Below, piece by piece: positions 1-7,162 of a stretch of DNA of 50,385 bases; positions within the stretch are counted from its first letter, which is position 1; each line of letters starts with the position of its first letter. A program made the translations under genes and the position numbers. The notes under the pieces were generated by a model. It ran no database searches. It had not been told where the DNA came from and worked only from the letters and a program-made list of their open reading frames with translations. The stretch covers positions 1 to 50,385 of the forward strand of contig JAKJHY010000035.1 of NCBI GenBank assembly GCA_021648845.1, given 5' to 3'. The DNA is from Mycobacterium sp. MBM (GTDB lineage Bacteria > Actinomycetota > Actinomycetes > Mycobacteriales > Mycobacteriaceae).

Positions 1-595
1 GACGCGATGTTGACGCTGCTGACAACCACTGTGCCGGCTTCGATTTCACCTCGGGCGAGGCTGTCGAGTTCGGCGCCTGGCGGCGCCTATGTGCCTGGTT
101 GAGTATGGTTGTTAGACAATGGTTTTCAAGTTATCGGGTTGGGTTGGATGGCCTGCGGCCATCGCCGTCGGTCGCTTTGCTGTTGTGCTGCAATGGTTTT
201 GGTGTTCGTAAGGTGGTGATGGCTTCGCCATCGGTTACGCTGTCAATCTTACTGTATTGCAGTGGTTTTCGGCTACTCTGTCTCGGCTTCGCCTCGACCG
301 TGGTGGACAGCTATCGCACTCCGGCCGGCGGATTGAGTCGACGCCCGTTGCCGGACACGCCATCCCGTCTTACCGATCGGGCTACGCCCTCAACACCAGA
401 ACCACTGAACACCAACGTATTCCATTATCACCGCACCACAGGCCAGGCCGACAGACCACCACCACAGAAGCCCAGCAGACCAGACGACACCGCCGCACAG
501 CCACACCCCAAAACTTTGCCACACAAACACCCAACACCAATACCTGAGACGGAAGGTCAGGCGAAAAGGCCGGCCAGGCGCGCCAGTGGTCGGCT
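1..595. other. Gene-free left end with short palindromes and ~70-bp repeats
   Basis: No credible gene. Three overlapping short reading frames occur here, but all are Pro/Arg/Thr-rich and lack a ribosome binding site or family signal. Composition changes from T/G-rich (100-280) to C/A-rich (390-540). The stretch carries several palindromes with three-base loops, listed separately. It could be subtelomeric DNA, an origin-proximal region or a degenerate segment. Confidence 0.6.
72..389. repeat. Cluster of small palindromes with GCTNCGC centres
   Basis: Seen directly: GATGGCC-TGC-GGCCATC at 147-163 (7-bp arms), GATGGC-TTC-GCCATC at 218-232, GGC-TTC-GCC at 285-293, GGGC-TAC-GCCC at 379-389, and paired GGCGCC at 72-77 and 82-87. 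The centres at 222-228, 286-292 and 381-387 match GCTNCGC. From memory, that is the central motif of telomeric palindromes in Rhodococcus and related linear plasmids. A TGGTTTT box recurs at about 120, 194 and 263 with 70-74 bp spacing, next to two of the palindromes. A telomere or subtelomere role is inference. Confidence 0.4.
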
Positions 596-754
596 TCAGA
601 CGCCCCGAGCAGGGTCGTAGCCGAGAACCTCCTCACGCTGGGCCCTGGTGAACGGTTCGTGAGCGCTGAGCAGCGGCCACACTTCACGGCTCAGCACGTC
701 GAGCAGCTTGTCCCTGCCGTCCCCGCAGTTAGCGTCGTCCTGGTCCTCAACCAT
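596..754 (-). CDS. 52-aa antitoxin-like tail peptide
   Basis: A short frame that begins with an ATG overlapping the last codons of the upstream gene by 8 bp, so translation is probably coupled. The C-terminus is REEVLGYDPARGV. This resembles the ILGY-G/D-x-x-G(V/L) tail that closes many mycobacterial VapB-like antitoxins (family knowledge). A tryptophan-proline pair (VWPLL) precedes it, as in those proteins. There is no obvious DNA-binding domain, so it may be a shortened antitoxin or the C-terminal module of a split one. No PIN-domain toxin is adjacent. Confidence 0.5.
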   Translation of the reverse strand: MVEDQDDANCGDGRDKLLDVLSREVWPLLSAHEPFTRAQREEVLGYDPARGV

Positions 755-929
755 CGATCCGCCGGCCAGCAGCGATGCTCGCGAGATACGCCTTGACGGC
801 CGCAGACCGCCGATGGCCCTCGGGCACGACCCGACCCTCCAGCTTCGCCGACGCCCTGGTCGCGCGCACCCCAGCAGCCTTGATAGCAGCCTTCGACACC
901 ACCACTTCCTTGGGCGTCCGGCTCTCCAT
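747..929 (-). CDS. 60-aa protein with Fic-inhibitor-like motif (VbhA-like?)
   Basis: The frame is open back to 1016, but ATG at 929 gives the protein starting MESRTPKEVV, where helical sequence begins. The middle has RASAKLEGR. S-A-K-L-E-G fits the (S/T)xxxE(G/N) motif by which VbhA-type antitoxins block the ATP site of Fic AMP-transferases (family knowledge). The rest is a short basic helix pair. No Fic signature (HPFx[D/E]GN) was found in the proteins of this window, so if the motif is real the partner lies elsewhere or is lost. A six-residue motif can occur by chance. It is the third gene of a four-gene leftward operon. Confidence 0.45.
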   Translation of the reverse strand: MESRTPKEVVVSKAAIKAAGVRATRASAKLEGRVVPEGHRRSAAVKAYLASIAAGRRIDG

Positions 930-1027
930 AAATTGCGACCCTACCGAACCCTGGGGCCCGCTGACCACGGCGTTTATCGAGCTTCCACTGTTGCCGGGCG
1001 GAACCCACTGCACCACGGACGCCCGTC

Positions 1028-1459
1028 TTATCCCGGCGGCAGTGGCCGGCGGATCAACACCGGTAGCCCATAGCCCGCGTAGGCGTAGCTCCCCTGCTCA
1101 TCGACCGTGGGCTCGGCGAAGCCAAACCGCTGGTACCAGCCCATCAACCGCACCGTGTTGATCGCCTCTACCGTGCCCGAACCCGACCCTCGCACCTTGC
1201 ACAGCACTGGCAGCTGCCTAACGTCGGCGTACCGGCACACCGCCGCCAGCAGCTCGCTTCCCAGACCGCGACTGCGGTATCCGTCCTCGACAACCAGATC
1301 ATCGAGGCTCAGATACTCCGACAGCCCTGCCCTGGCCGCATTGTGCGTCAAATAGAACAACCCCAACTGGTCGTCATCGAAGAGCCGCGCCGGGTCCACC
1401 CCGGTTACCTCGACGAAATCCTCGGGCACACCAGGCCACGGGTTCGGACCGATAATCAT
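1028..1459 (-). CDS. GNAT-family N-acetyltransferase
   Basis: 143 aa, a single GNAT fold. The acetyl-CoA pyrophosphate-binding motif A is visible as DLVVEDGYRSRGLGSELL around residues 54-71, with the R-x-x-G-x-G core at R62, G65 and G67. A C-terminal WYQRFGFAEP segment matches motif B. The substrate cannot be read from sequence. The ATG overlaps the stop of the upstream small frame by 4 bp (ATGA). It lacks the CDRLA-type N-terminal region and FEPS tail of TacT toxins, so a housekeeping or resistance-type acetyltransferase is as likely as a toxin. Confidence 0.8.
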   Translation of the reverse strand: MIIGPNPWPGVPEDFVEVTGVDPARLFDDDQLGLFYLTHNAARAGLSEYLSLDDLVVEDGYRSRGLGSELLAAVCRYADVRQLPVLCKVRGSGSGTVEAINTVRLMGWYQRFGFAEPTVDEQGSYAYAGYGLPVLIRRPLPPG

Positions 1460-1605
1460 CGGTCCGATTGCGCGGACCAGGCCACCCGTTCATCGGAATA
1501 GCGCTCAACATCGGCAGCGATAAGCGGGGAGCTGGCGAGCTGCTCGATGCGCTCGATGGCACTGCGAAACCTCAAGGGTTCGCTGTCCTCGGCCGCCGGG
1601 GTCAA
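1456..1605 (-). CDS. Small hypothetical protein, first gene of GNAT operon
   Basis: 49 aa if started at TTG 1605, which has a GAGG-type ribosome site just upstream. TTG 1623 would give 55 aa but lacks one. The product is charged and helical (FRSAIERIEQLASS...ADVERYSDERVAW). Its TGA overlaps the GNAT ATG as ATGA, a coupling typical of antitoxin-toxin or chaperone-enzyme pairs. No family is recognised. It could be the antitoxin of the GNAT protein, but no RHH fold is evident. Confidence 0.4.
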   Translation of the reverse strand: MTPAAEDSEPLRFRSAIERIEQLASSPLIAADVERYSDERVAWSAQSDR

Positions 1606-1651
1606 GCGGTCCTCGCTTCCCAATCCATAGTCGTACTACGTCACTAGCTGT

Positions 1652-1670
1652 GCTAGCAACGCTAGCTAGC
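1652..1670. repeat. Tandem GCTAGC boxes at the end of the partition operon
   Basis: GCTAGC at 1652-1657 and GCTAGCTAGC at 1661-1670, overlapping the stop of the RHH gene. The same hexamer family recurs in the dyads upstream of parA, near 3320-3328 and near 49.88 kb. This is suggestive of partition-protein binding sites, which is inference. Confidence 0.4.
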
Positions 1671-1965
1671 ATCCTCGTTCGGTGAGATACGCGTCAATCG
1701 CTAGATCAGTAATGGAAGCAATGCTGATCGAACGGTCACCGGTCTCGTACCGCAGCTTGTCGACGGCCTTGCCCAGGCGCTCCTTGGTCGACGGCCTGAT
1801 CCGTACGTTGTGCTGTTCGGTCAACCGCTCGACAGCGGCTTTCCTGCCCTGCGTCTGCGGTACGGGCGCTGGCGGGTTGGCCTGGCTGACCACTGCGTCT
1901 CGGTCTGGAATGGAATCGGCCGGATGAGGCCGGCTGATCGCCGGCCGGCGGGCAGTGCTGCTCAT
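1666..1965 (-). CDS. Small RHH partition protein (ParB-like partner of ParA)
   Basis: 99 aa, basic. A disordered N-terminus (1-45) is followed by TEQHNVRIRPSTKERLGKAVDKLRYETGDRSISIASITDLAIDAYL, a beta strand plus two helices as in ribbon-helix-helix proteins. ATG overlaps the ParA stop by 4 bp. In type Ib partition systems a small RHH protein follows a Walker ParA and binds the centromere and the operon operator (family knowledge). Here both the spacing and the dyads upstream of parA fit that scheme. It is not a full-length ParB of the ParB/Srx fold. Confidence 0.75.
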   Translation of the reverse strand: MSSTARRPAISRPHPADSIPDRDAVVSQANPPAPVPQTQGRKAAVERLTEQHNVRIRPSTKERLGKAVDKLRYETGDRSISIASITDLAIDAYLTERGC

Positions 1966-2744
1966 GCTGGTTCTCCAATCTTGATCCCGAGTTCATCGAG
2001 CAAGTCGTCGTAGGCCACCTGCAGGCTCAGCGCTCTCCCCCCGCGGAACTGGTGAATCGGTTGCTCTGCGCTGTGAGCGTCCTGACGCGCAGCGAGATCA
2101 GGAATAACGGTGCGCGCCACCAGCTCGCCGTAGGCCTCGCGCAGCTCTCGTTCGCGGTCGATGTGCTCGCCCTTGTTCTGCCGGCGAGACACCACGACCT
2201 TGGCCAGCTCGATGCGAGGATTGGGCCGAAGCTTCACCCGCTGGATAGTGGCCTCCAGTCGGCCGACCGCCTTCACAGAATCCCGTGTCGGCTCCGTGAC
2301 CGCATAAACGTCGTCAACTGCCAGCAGGACCGCGTACAACAGCTTCCCAAGGCTAGGTGGGCAATCGAAGAGGACGGCGTCATACGGCGACAGATCCAAG
2401 CCCTCGAATGCCACATCGAGACGGAACACCAGATCCGAAGCACCACTTGACTCCGCATCTGACAGATTCAGGTGGGACGGGATGAGATCGATGCCGTCCC
2501 ATTCCGTCGCCACCACCGCGTCGACTGCGCAGCCAGCTTCGGTTCGGTCCATCAGGTCGGCCGTCGTGAGTTGATCGCCGGCGGTGTAAACACCGAGGCC
2601 CTCAGTCGCGTTGGCCTGGGGGTCCATATCCACCACGAGTGCCCGGCCGCCGCGGTGGCTGATCGCGCTGGCGAGGCCCAGCGTGGTCGCGGTCTTGCCC
2701 ACACCACCCTTCTGGTTGGCCAGCGCATGCCGAATTCGCTGCAT
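1962..2744 (-). CDS. parA: ParA-type partition ATPase
   Basis: 260 aa. The deviant Walker A box is QKGGVGKTA (residues 11-19, with the signature lysine K12 and catalytic K17). VVDMDPQANATEGLG follows as Walker A', and AVLFDCPPSLGKLL is the Walker B region. It lacks an N-terminal HTH, so it belongs to the short (type Ib) class that relies on an RHH partner, which is the next gene. The ATG is preceded by AAGGGG. ParA moves plasmid copies over the nucleoid through ATP-dependent DNA binding. The strong dyad at 2802-2866 lies upstream and probably carries the operator or centromere. Confidence 0.92.
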   Translation of the reverse strand: MQRIRHALANQKGGVGKTATTLGLASAISHRGGRALVVDMDPQANATEGLGVYTAGDQLTTADLMDRTEAGCAVDAVVATEWDGIDLIPSHLNLSDAESSGASDLVFRLDVAFEGLDLSPYDAVLFDCPPSLGKLLYAVLLAVDDVYAVTEPTRDSVKAVGRLEATIQRVKLRPNPRIELAKVVVSRRQNKGEHIDRERELREAYGELVARTVIPDLAARQDAHSAEQPIHQFRGGRALSLQVAYDDLLDELGIKIGEPA

Positions 2745-2801
2745 TGCTTAACGCCCCTTCCGGGTAGATAGCTTTGATAGCTAGTAATGCTAGTATTGCA
2801 A

Positions 2802-2866
2802 GCCTAGCGCACATAGCGTTACTTGCTATGAGCGCTAGGCGAGCGTGTCGAGCGTGCTCGCCTAGC
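2802..2866. promoter_or_regulatory. Nested dyads upstream of parA: candidate parS/operator
   Basis: Two overlapping inverted repeats share one arm. The first spans 2802-2840: 16-bp arms (GCCTAGCGC-a-CATAGC against GCTATG-a-GCGCTAGGC) with one mismatch around a 7-base centre. The second spans 2834-2866: GCTAGGCGAGC and GCTCGCCTAGC, 11 bp and perfect, around 11 bases. The alternating orientation of GCCTAGC boxes is what an RHH centromere-binding protein would need. Further GCTAG boxes lie at 2779-2793 and 2866-2870. The rest of 2745-3066 holds a palindrome GAAACTAGTTTC at 2953-2964 and no gene. Confidence 0.6.
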
Positions 2867-3014
2867 TAGCGAATGAGATCCCGCGTAGTAACCCGCACAC
2901 CATTCTTGACCTGGGGTTCCACGCCCTGGGGACGGAAGTTCTAACAAGCTATGAAACTAGTTTCGCGCACGTCCGCGCGGGACTTATTGCGGACCTGCGC
3001 TACCTTGGCGGGCG

Positions 3015-3043
3015 CTCACCCACGCCCCCAGTGGGGGAGTGAG
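3015..3043 (-). terminator. Hairpin after the small RHH gene
   Basis: CTCAC...CCCCC-AGT-GGGGG-a-GTGAG forms a two-part stem just beyond the stop of the leftward RHH gene. No T-run follows, which is common for mycobacterial terminators. It could equally affect transcripts running rightward. Confidence 0.35.
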
Positions 3044-3066
3044 GGCGTTGGCCCAGGTGGCATCAC

Positions 3067-3219
3067 CTACTCGGCGTTGTCGCCGAACTCCTTTTCGATC
3101 AACTGCAGGACAAGCTGCTTTATCGTCACGCCCGTTGTGACAGCCCGAATCTTCACCTTGCGGTGAAGACGGTCAGGAATCATCACGTTGAGCTGAGTCG
3201 TGGGCTCCTTCTCTGACAT
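3067..3219 (-). CDS. Small ribbon-helix-helix DNA-binding protein
   Basis: 50 aa from ATG 3219: TTQLNVMIPDRLHRKVKIRAVTTGVTIKQLVLQLIEKEFGD is a compact RHH fold, with the strand LNVMIPD and two helices. The frame extends to 3258, but the start at 3219 has a TATGAT box (3226-3231) exactly six bases upstream, the geometry of a leaderless mycobacterial mRNA. Proteins of this size on plasmids act as partition or copy-control repressors of the ParG/CopG type. It is divergent from the 3351 operon and next to the palindrome at 3301-3312, a plausible operator. Confidence 0.7.
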   Translation of the reverse strand: MSEKEPTTQLNVMIPDRLHRKVKIRAVTTGVTIKQLVLQLIEKEFGDNAE

Positions 3220-3278
3220 ACAGAGATCATACGCAGTTTCATATAAAGGTAGCTCCATAGGCCCACACGTTGCAACAA

Positions 3279-3328
3279 AACTAGGTTAGTATCTACCTAT
3301 CAACCTAGGTTGCTTTATCGCTAGCTAG
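3279..3328. promoter_or_regulatory. CAACCTAGGTTG palindrome and GCTAG boxes in divergent promoter region
   Basis: A perfect 12-bp palindrome CAACCTAGGTTG lies at 3301-3312, a half-site AACTAGGTTAG just upstream, TATCTACCT at 3289-3297 and GCTAGCTAGC at about 3320-3328. The sequence lies between the leftward RHH gene and the rightward 3351 operon. TATCTACCT and ATCGCTAG recur in the 7.8-kb intergenic region, which hints at a shared regulator. Confidence 0.45.
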
Positions 3329-3350
3329 CAGACTGAAGGTGCGTTCCAAG

Positions 3351-4028
3351 ATGGCCGACCACCACAGCTACGACCCCGACCCGTTAGGCACGTTCGCCCA
3401 GGTGCGCCAAGCGCTCAACCAGCGCAGCCACGCGTACCGCCACGCGGGAGGTCGCTACCTACTCCTCAGCGGCATCCTTCACAAAGCCCGCCGCGGCGAA
3501 CTTCAACGAGAATGGCGGACGCACCTGCCCGCGTCCGCCCTTTCGCCGAGCTTCACCGTTGGCCCTGAATGGCGCGGCATCGATCTGGCGATCGATGAGT
3601 TGGCCGCAATGCCCACCCAGCCCTGGGAGCCGTACGCGACCGCGGGGAACTGGCGGCGCGCCTTGGATGCCTGGTACGCCGCCGCACTAAATCTTGAGGC
3701 CGCACGCGAAGCCGAGCGGTGGCGCTGGCAAGCCACAGAACCCGACCTACTCGATACCGATGGGCAACCCGCTGCGGCGGCACTCGACGAGATAGACCGC
3801 GAGCGCCAAGCAACTAACCGATGGTGGGACGAGCAGCAAGACACTCGCGACACCCTCACTGCCTCCTACCTCGCTGGTCTCGCGGGCGGCGGCGACCACA
3901 TCAACTGGGTCGACTGGTACGTCCACCGCAAGCAACGGGCCACCCTCGGAGCGACCTCCGGCTGGACAGCGTGGATGGAACAGCTGCCCAACTACTGGAC
4001 CAATCAACCGAAGGAGGGTTTGCAGTGA
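3351..4028 (+). CDS. Hypothetical protein, Trp-rich, first gene of secreted-like operon
   Basis: 225 aa from ATG 3351; GTG 3339 is an in-frame alternative and a GAAGG precedes both. There is no signal peptide or membrane segment. The sequence is rich in Trp, Arg and Ala, with helical stretches (residues ~105-165 heavy in E/R/A). No family is recognised. The stop overlaps the next GTG (GTGA), so it is co-translated with the membrane protein that follows. Possibly a chaperone or cytosolic partner of the downstream proteins, which is inference only. Confidence 0.6.
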   Translation: MADHHSYDPDPLGTFAQVRQALNQRSHAYRHAGGRYLLLSGILHKARRGELQREWRTHLPASALSPSFTVGPEWRGIDLAIDELAAMPTQPWEPYATAGNWRRALDAWYAAALNLEAAREAERWRWQATEPDLLDTDGQPAAAALDEIDRERQATNRWWDEQQDTRDTLTASYLAGLAGGGDHINWVDWYVHRKQRATLGATSGWTAWMEQLPNYWTNQPKEGLQ

Positions 4029-4705
4029 ACCAAATTGCCCCCGGTCGAGCAGCAGTTTTGACCCCAAACCGCCCTTACCATCAAGTCATGGAGGGGAACA
4101 CGCCACCGGACCGAGCGCCGCACCCAACGCACCAGCCGGCGCCGGCGCCATACAACGGCGCACCCCCACCGCCATGGCCGCCCCAGGCGCCCCCATACCC
4201 CATGGCACCTGCGGCGAGGTCGGGACGCTCCCTCTGGATCATCTTCGCCGGCATCGTGATCGCCGGTGCCCTGATAGCCGGCGCCGCCTTCCTCGCCCTC
4301 AGCGGCAAGGGCACCCCATCCACGGCCGGCGACCCGCCCACAGCAGCAGCACCCACTTCCACCGATGAGCCGGCCAACGCGGCCGCAAGCTCCACATGCA
4401 AAGCCTGGAAAACCACCCGAGCGACACTCGACGCCGGTCCAGGTCTACCTGCGGGATGGGACTGGAACACACCGAACATCGATACCTATATCTCCAATCG
4501 CAACGCTGCAACGACAAAGGTCATCGACCTGTTCGAGCCGAAGATTGCTGAGACGCCGGCGGACGTCGCGGCGGCTGCGCGCGACTATGTAACGGCGAAG
4601 CGCAACGAGATTCGCATGCTGGCCGATAAGAGCTTCACCTCTGCCGACGCGGTAAGCGTCAACGCTGCCCGCGCGCAGCTAGATCAGCTCTGCGACGTCA
4701 GCTAA
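4025..4705 (+). CDS. Single-pass membrane protein with Pro-rich N-terminus
   Basis: 226 aa from GTG 4025, which overlaps the previous stop by 4 bp and has a strong AAGGAGGG at 4011-4018; ATG 4088 is a weaker alternative. The N-terminal ~60 residues are Pro/Ala-rich. One membrane helix follows (SLWIIFAGIVIAGALIAGAAFLAL). The outside domain of ~130 residues starts with a Ser/Thr/Ala linker and contains two cysteines (CKAWKTT and QLCDVS, the latter near the end) that could form a disulphide. This layout is common in mycobacterial anchored proteins of unknown function, often beside secretion-associated genes. Confidence 0.75.
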   Translation: MNQIAPGRAAVLTPNRPYHQVMEGNTPPDRAPHPTHQPAPAPYNGAPPPPWPPQAPPYPMAPAARSGRSLWIIFAGIVIAGALIAGAAFLALSGKGTPSTAGDPPTAAAPTSTDEPANAAASSTCKAWKTTRATLDAGPGLPAGWDWNTPNIDTYISNRNAATTKVIDLFEPKIAETPADVAAAARDYVTAKRNEIRMLADKSFTSADAVSVNAARAQLDQLCDVS

Positions 4706-4717
4706 ATCGGGTCCGCC

Positions 4718-7162
4718 ATGCCTCCAATGCCGCCCGGTCCTAATGCCGCTGAGATCCTCCAGGGATTATGGGAGGAGACGCTGGAGCCGGCCGATCTGAC
4801 ACGGCGATCGCTGGAACTCAAGGAGCTGTCGCGTCAACTGGTGGCGACGGCAGAAGATGGCCTGGCCAAGACCCGATACCTGCTGAACAACTACGGCCAG
4901 GGCGCCCTCGCCGAGGTTATCTGCCAAGCCTGGACCGACTACTGGGTCAAGGTCGCGACTGTGGCCGCGCAAGTGCTGCAATCATCCGCCTGTCTGGACG
5001 CTTGGGCAACGACATTGGGCTCCATGCTGTTCAACATGACAGGGGTCGTCGAATCCGCCGAGGCCATGATCAGAGCGCTCGAAGCCGCCAGACCCATCAT
5101 GGAAACCCTCTACGGGATCGACGTTGACGCTGAAATCCAGACAATCAAAGAGCAAGCTCAGGAAGACGTGCGCGCTCTCTCAACTGCCGCCATGGGCGCC
5201 TTGGCCGCCGTTCCCAGCTGGGCCGGACAAATCCCTGCCGGCCTCTCCACGCCCGGCAGTAGCGGTAACGCCGGCAGCACCAGCAACAGCGGCGCCGCAG
5301 GACCCGGCGAAGCGTCACCTCTCGCCAACAACGGCAATACCGGCAGCACCAGCAACAGCGGCGCCGCAGGACCCGGTTCTGCAGGTTCGCCGCTAACTAG
5401 CACCGGATCTGGTGGCGCGTCGGCACCGAGTTCCACGGGCGGCAGCAGCGGGTCAATCAACGGGGGCAGCGGTTCCGCGCCCACTTCGTCTACGCCGTCA
5501 GCCTCAGGGTCTTCGGCACCTACAACCGCCGCATCCGGTGGAGCCAACGGATCACCGAGTCAGTCGGTCGAATCGCTTGCGCCCGCATCTTCTTCGGCGG
5601 GTGGTTCCTCGGCATCTCCGTCGACTACGGGATCGCAGACTTCAGGGCCGACGCAATCGACCGCACCGGACGCCGCAGCTACGACCTCTTCGAGTACTGC
5701 ACCAGCATCTAGTGGAACACCCACTACGCCGCCTGCTGCGAGTTCATCCGCGGCGGGAGTTGCCCCGATGTCGGGTGTGGTGTCGTCGGCGGCTGCGGCC
5801 GGCGGTGCGCCGAGTTCTGCGCTACCTCCGGTGAGTGCTGCGGCCAGCCCTATCGCGTCGGCAGCGGCGGGTGCGGTTCCGGCCCCGCCACCTGTGCCGC
5901 CGCCGACACCGGCCGCTCCGTTGTCTCCGGTATCGCCGGGAAGCTCACTGGCCCCGCCCCCTCCGGCGGCGGCGGTTCCTCCTCCGCCTGCGCCTGGTGT
6001 GCATGCTTCGGCGGCGCCCGGACCCGGACCTGCTGCTCCAACATCACCGCCACTTCCACAGGCAGCACACCCAGGCAGCTCGGCGTCTACGTCGGCGACT
6101 CCGCCGCCAAATGCCGCGGCATCACCGTCACAGTCGACGCAGCAGGGACAACCTGACAGCCCGTCCACGGCTGACCGGGGTGGGGCTGCGAATCCGGTCG
6201 TGGCGCTCAGCAGTGTGCACGATCCGCTGATAGCACCAGCCGCGTTCGTAACCCCGCCAATCGTGTTCGCGCCAGCACCCGACCACGAGGATTTGGCCGC
6301 TGTCCGCATCACTTTGGAAGCAGTTGGTGGTGGTGACCACGTGCAGTGGGCCGCAGGAATGGTGGCCGTCAGTGGCGGCAAACACCTCGTCGTTACCAGC
6401 GATCGCGGTCGCGGATGGATGCCTCCCAACGCGGTCCTGCCGGCCAACATCGAGCAACCATGGAATCGCCCTGAGGCCGCACAGTGGGAGGGCCTGGTCG
6501 ACCCCGCGAGGGTCATTGTGGAGTACACGGCGGCAGTCGGAGGCGTTCTCACAGCGCTTGCATCAACGAACTTCAGCCCACCGAGCGTCGTCGCCCAAGT
6601 GCCATTCGTCTATGTGGACGCGACTGAACGAGCGCACCCGGAACTGCTCACCTCACCGATCCTCCGCGGCCCCACGGCCACCCGATTTGATCTGCAAATC
6701 AGTCCGGGGCTGCGCAAGAGCGCAAGCCGCTACAACACCGAACCTGAGCAGCGGCAGCAGGCTCTCGCGTGCGCATACGCCGCACATCTCGACGCCGAAA
6801 CGTTGTCGGAAGGCGTGTGGCATAGCGATGTTCGCCCGCGTCTGTATGCCGTGCTACAGGATCGTCAGACTATGGCGCCAACGCGCATTGCGGAAGTCCG
6901 ACCGCTACTGGATGAACTCAAAAACGAGTGGCTCACGTTGCGCGACAGTGAGCATGCCGCGCGGGTCGACGTCCGCGATGTAGCGGTGGGTCAGCTCGAC
7001 AACAGCGGGGGCGCCGGCCTGCCGTATCTGATGCAGGGGTACGCCGCCGAAGCCGCACTCGGACTCTTCAATTCGTCGGCTCCTGGCGCGTTCTCCTGCG
7101 CGCTGTACCACTGGGCAAGACTGCGCGATTACGTCGCTGACTCTTCTGCAGTCGCGTCATGA
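4718..7162 (+). CDS. 814-aa helical / low-complexity protein, secretion-associated type
   Basis: Three parts are visible. Residues 1-165 are helical and weakly PPE/EspB-like in composition. Residues ~166-490 are a Ser/Thr/Gly then Pro/Ala/Ser linker with internal repeats. Residues ~500-814 form a folded C-terminal domain with VQWAAGMVAVSGGKHLVVTSDRG and GRGWMPP. From memory that domain resembles Rv3899c-like (DUF5632/DUF5631) proteins near ESX or CpnT loci; this is not verified. No Sec signal and no clear YxxxD/E export motif were seen. The stop overlaps the next gene by 4 bp, and the two are likely one functional unit. Confidence 0.75.
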   Translation: MPPMPPGPNAAEILQGLWEETLEPADLTRRSLELKELSRQLVATAEDGLAKTRYLLNNYGQGALAEVICQAWTDYWVKVATVAAQVLQSSACLDAWATTLGSMLFNMTGVVESAEAMIRALEAARPIMETLYGIDVDAEIQTIKEQAQEDVRALSTAAMGALAAVPSWAGQIPAGLSTPGSSGNAGSTSNSGAAGPGEASPLANNGNTGSTSNSGAAGPGSAGSPLTSTGSGGASAPSSTGGSSGSINGGSGSAPTSSTPSASGSSAPTTAASGGANGSPSQSVESLAPASSSAGGSSASPSTTGSQTSGPTQSTAPDAAATTSSSTAPASSGTPTTPPAASSSAAGVAPMSGVVSSAAAAGGAPSSALPPVSAAASPIASAAAGAVPAPPPVPPPTPAAPLSPVSPGSSLAPPPPAAAVPPPPAPGVHASAAPGPGPAAPTSPPLPQAAHPGSSASTSATPPPNAAASPSQSTQQGQPDSPSTADRGGAANPVVALSSVHDPLIAPAAFVTPPIVFAPAPDHEDLAAVRITLEAVGGGDHVQWAAGMVAVSGGKHLVVTSDRGRGWMPPNAVLPANIEQPWNRPEAAQWEGLVDPARVIVEYTAAVGGVLTALASTNFSPPSVVAQVPFVYVDATERAHPELLTSPILRGPTATRFDLQISPGLRKSASRYNTEPEQRQQALACAYAAHLDAETLSEGVWHSDVRPRLYAVLQDRQTMAPTRIAEVRPLLDELKNEWLTLRDSEHAARVDVRDVAVGQLDNSGGAGLPYLMQGYAAEAALGLFNSSAPGAFSCALYHWARLRDYVADSSAVAS
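5271..5376 (+). repeat. 37-bp perfect direct repeat within the linker of the 814-aa gene
   Basis: The segment beginning CCGGCAGCACCAGCAACAGC occurs at 5271-5307 and again at 5340-5376, offset by 69 bp (23 codons). It encodes GSTSNSGAAGPG twice. Such in-frame repeats expand or shrink linker length by slippage. Confidence 0.85.

Noticed and set aside
119..269. Possible CRISPR-like array (spaced TGGTTTT boxes)
   Set aside because: Only three short imperfect boxes, the intervals are partly conserved, and no cas genes are present.
99..687. Three overlapping frames of 96-173 codons on both strands
   Set aside because: Arg/Pro/Thr-rich, no start signals and no family features; they cover repeats and a composition switch.
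5560..6552. 330-codon minus-strand frame
   Set aside because: Mirror of the low-complexity linker in the 814-aa gene; Gly/Ala runs only.
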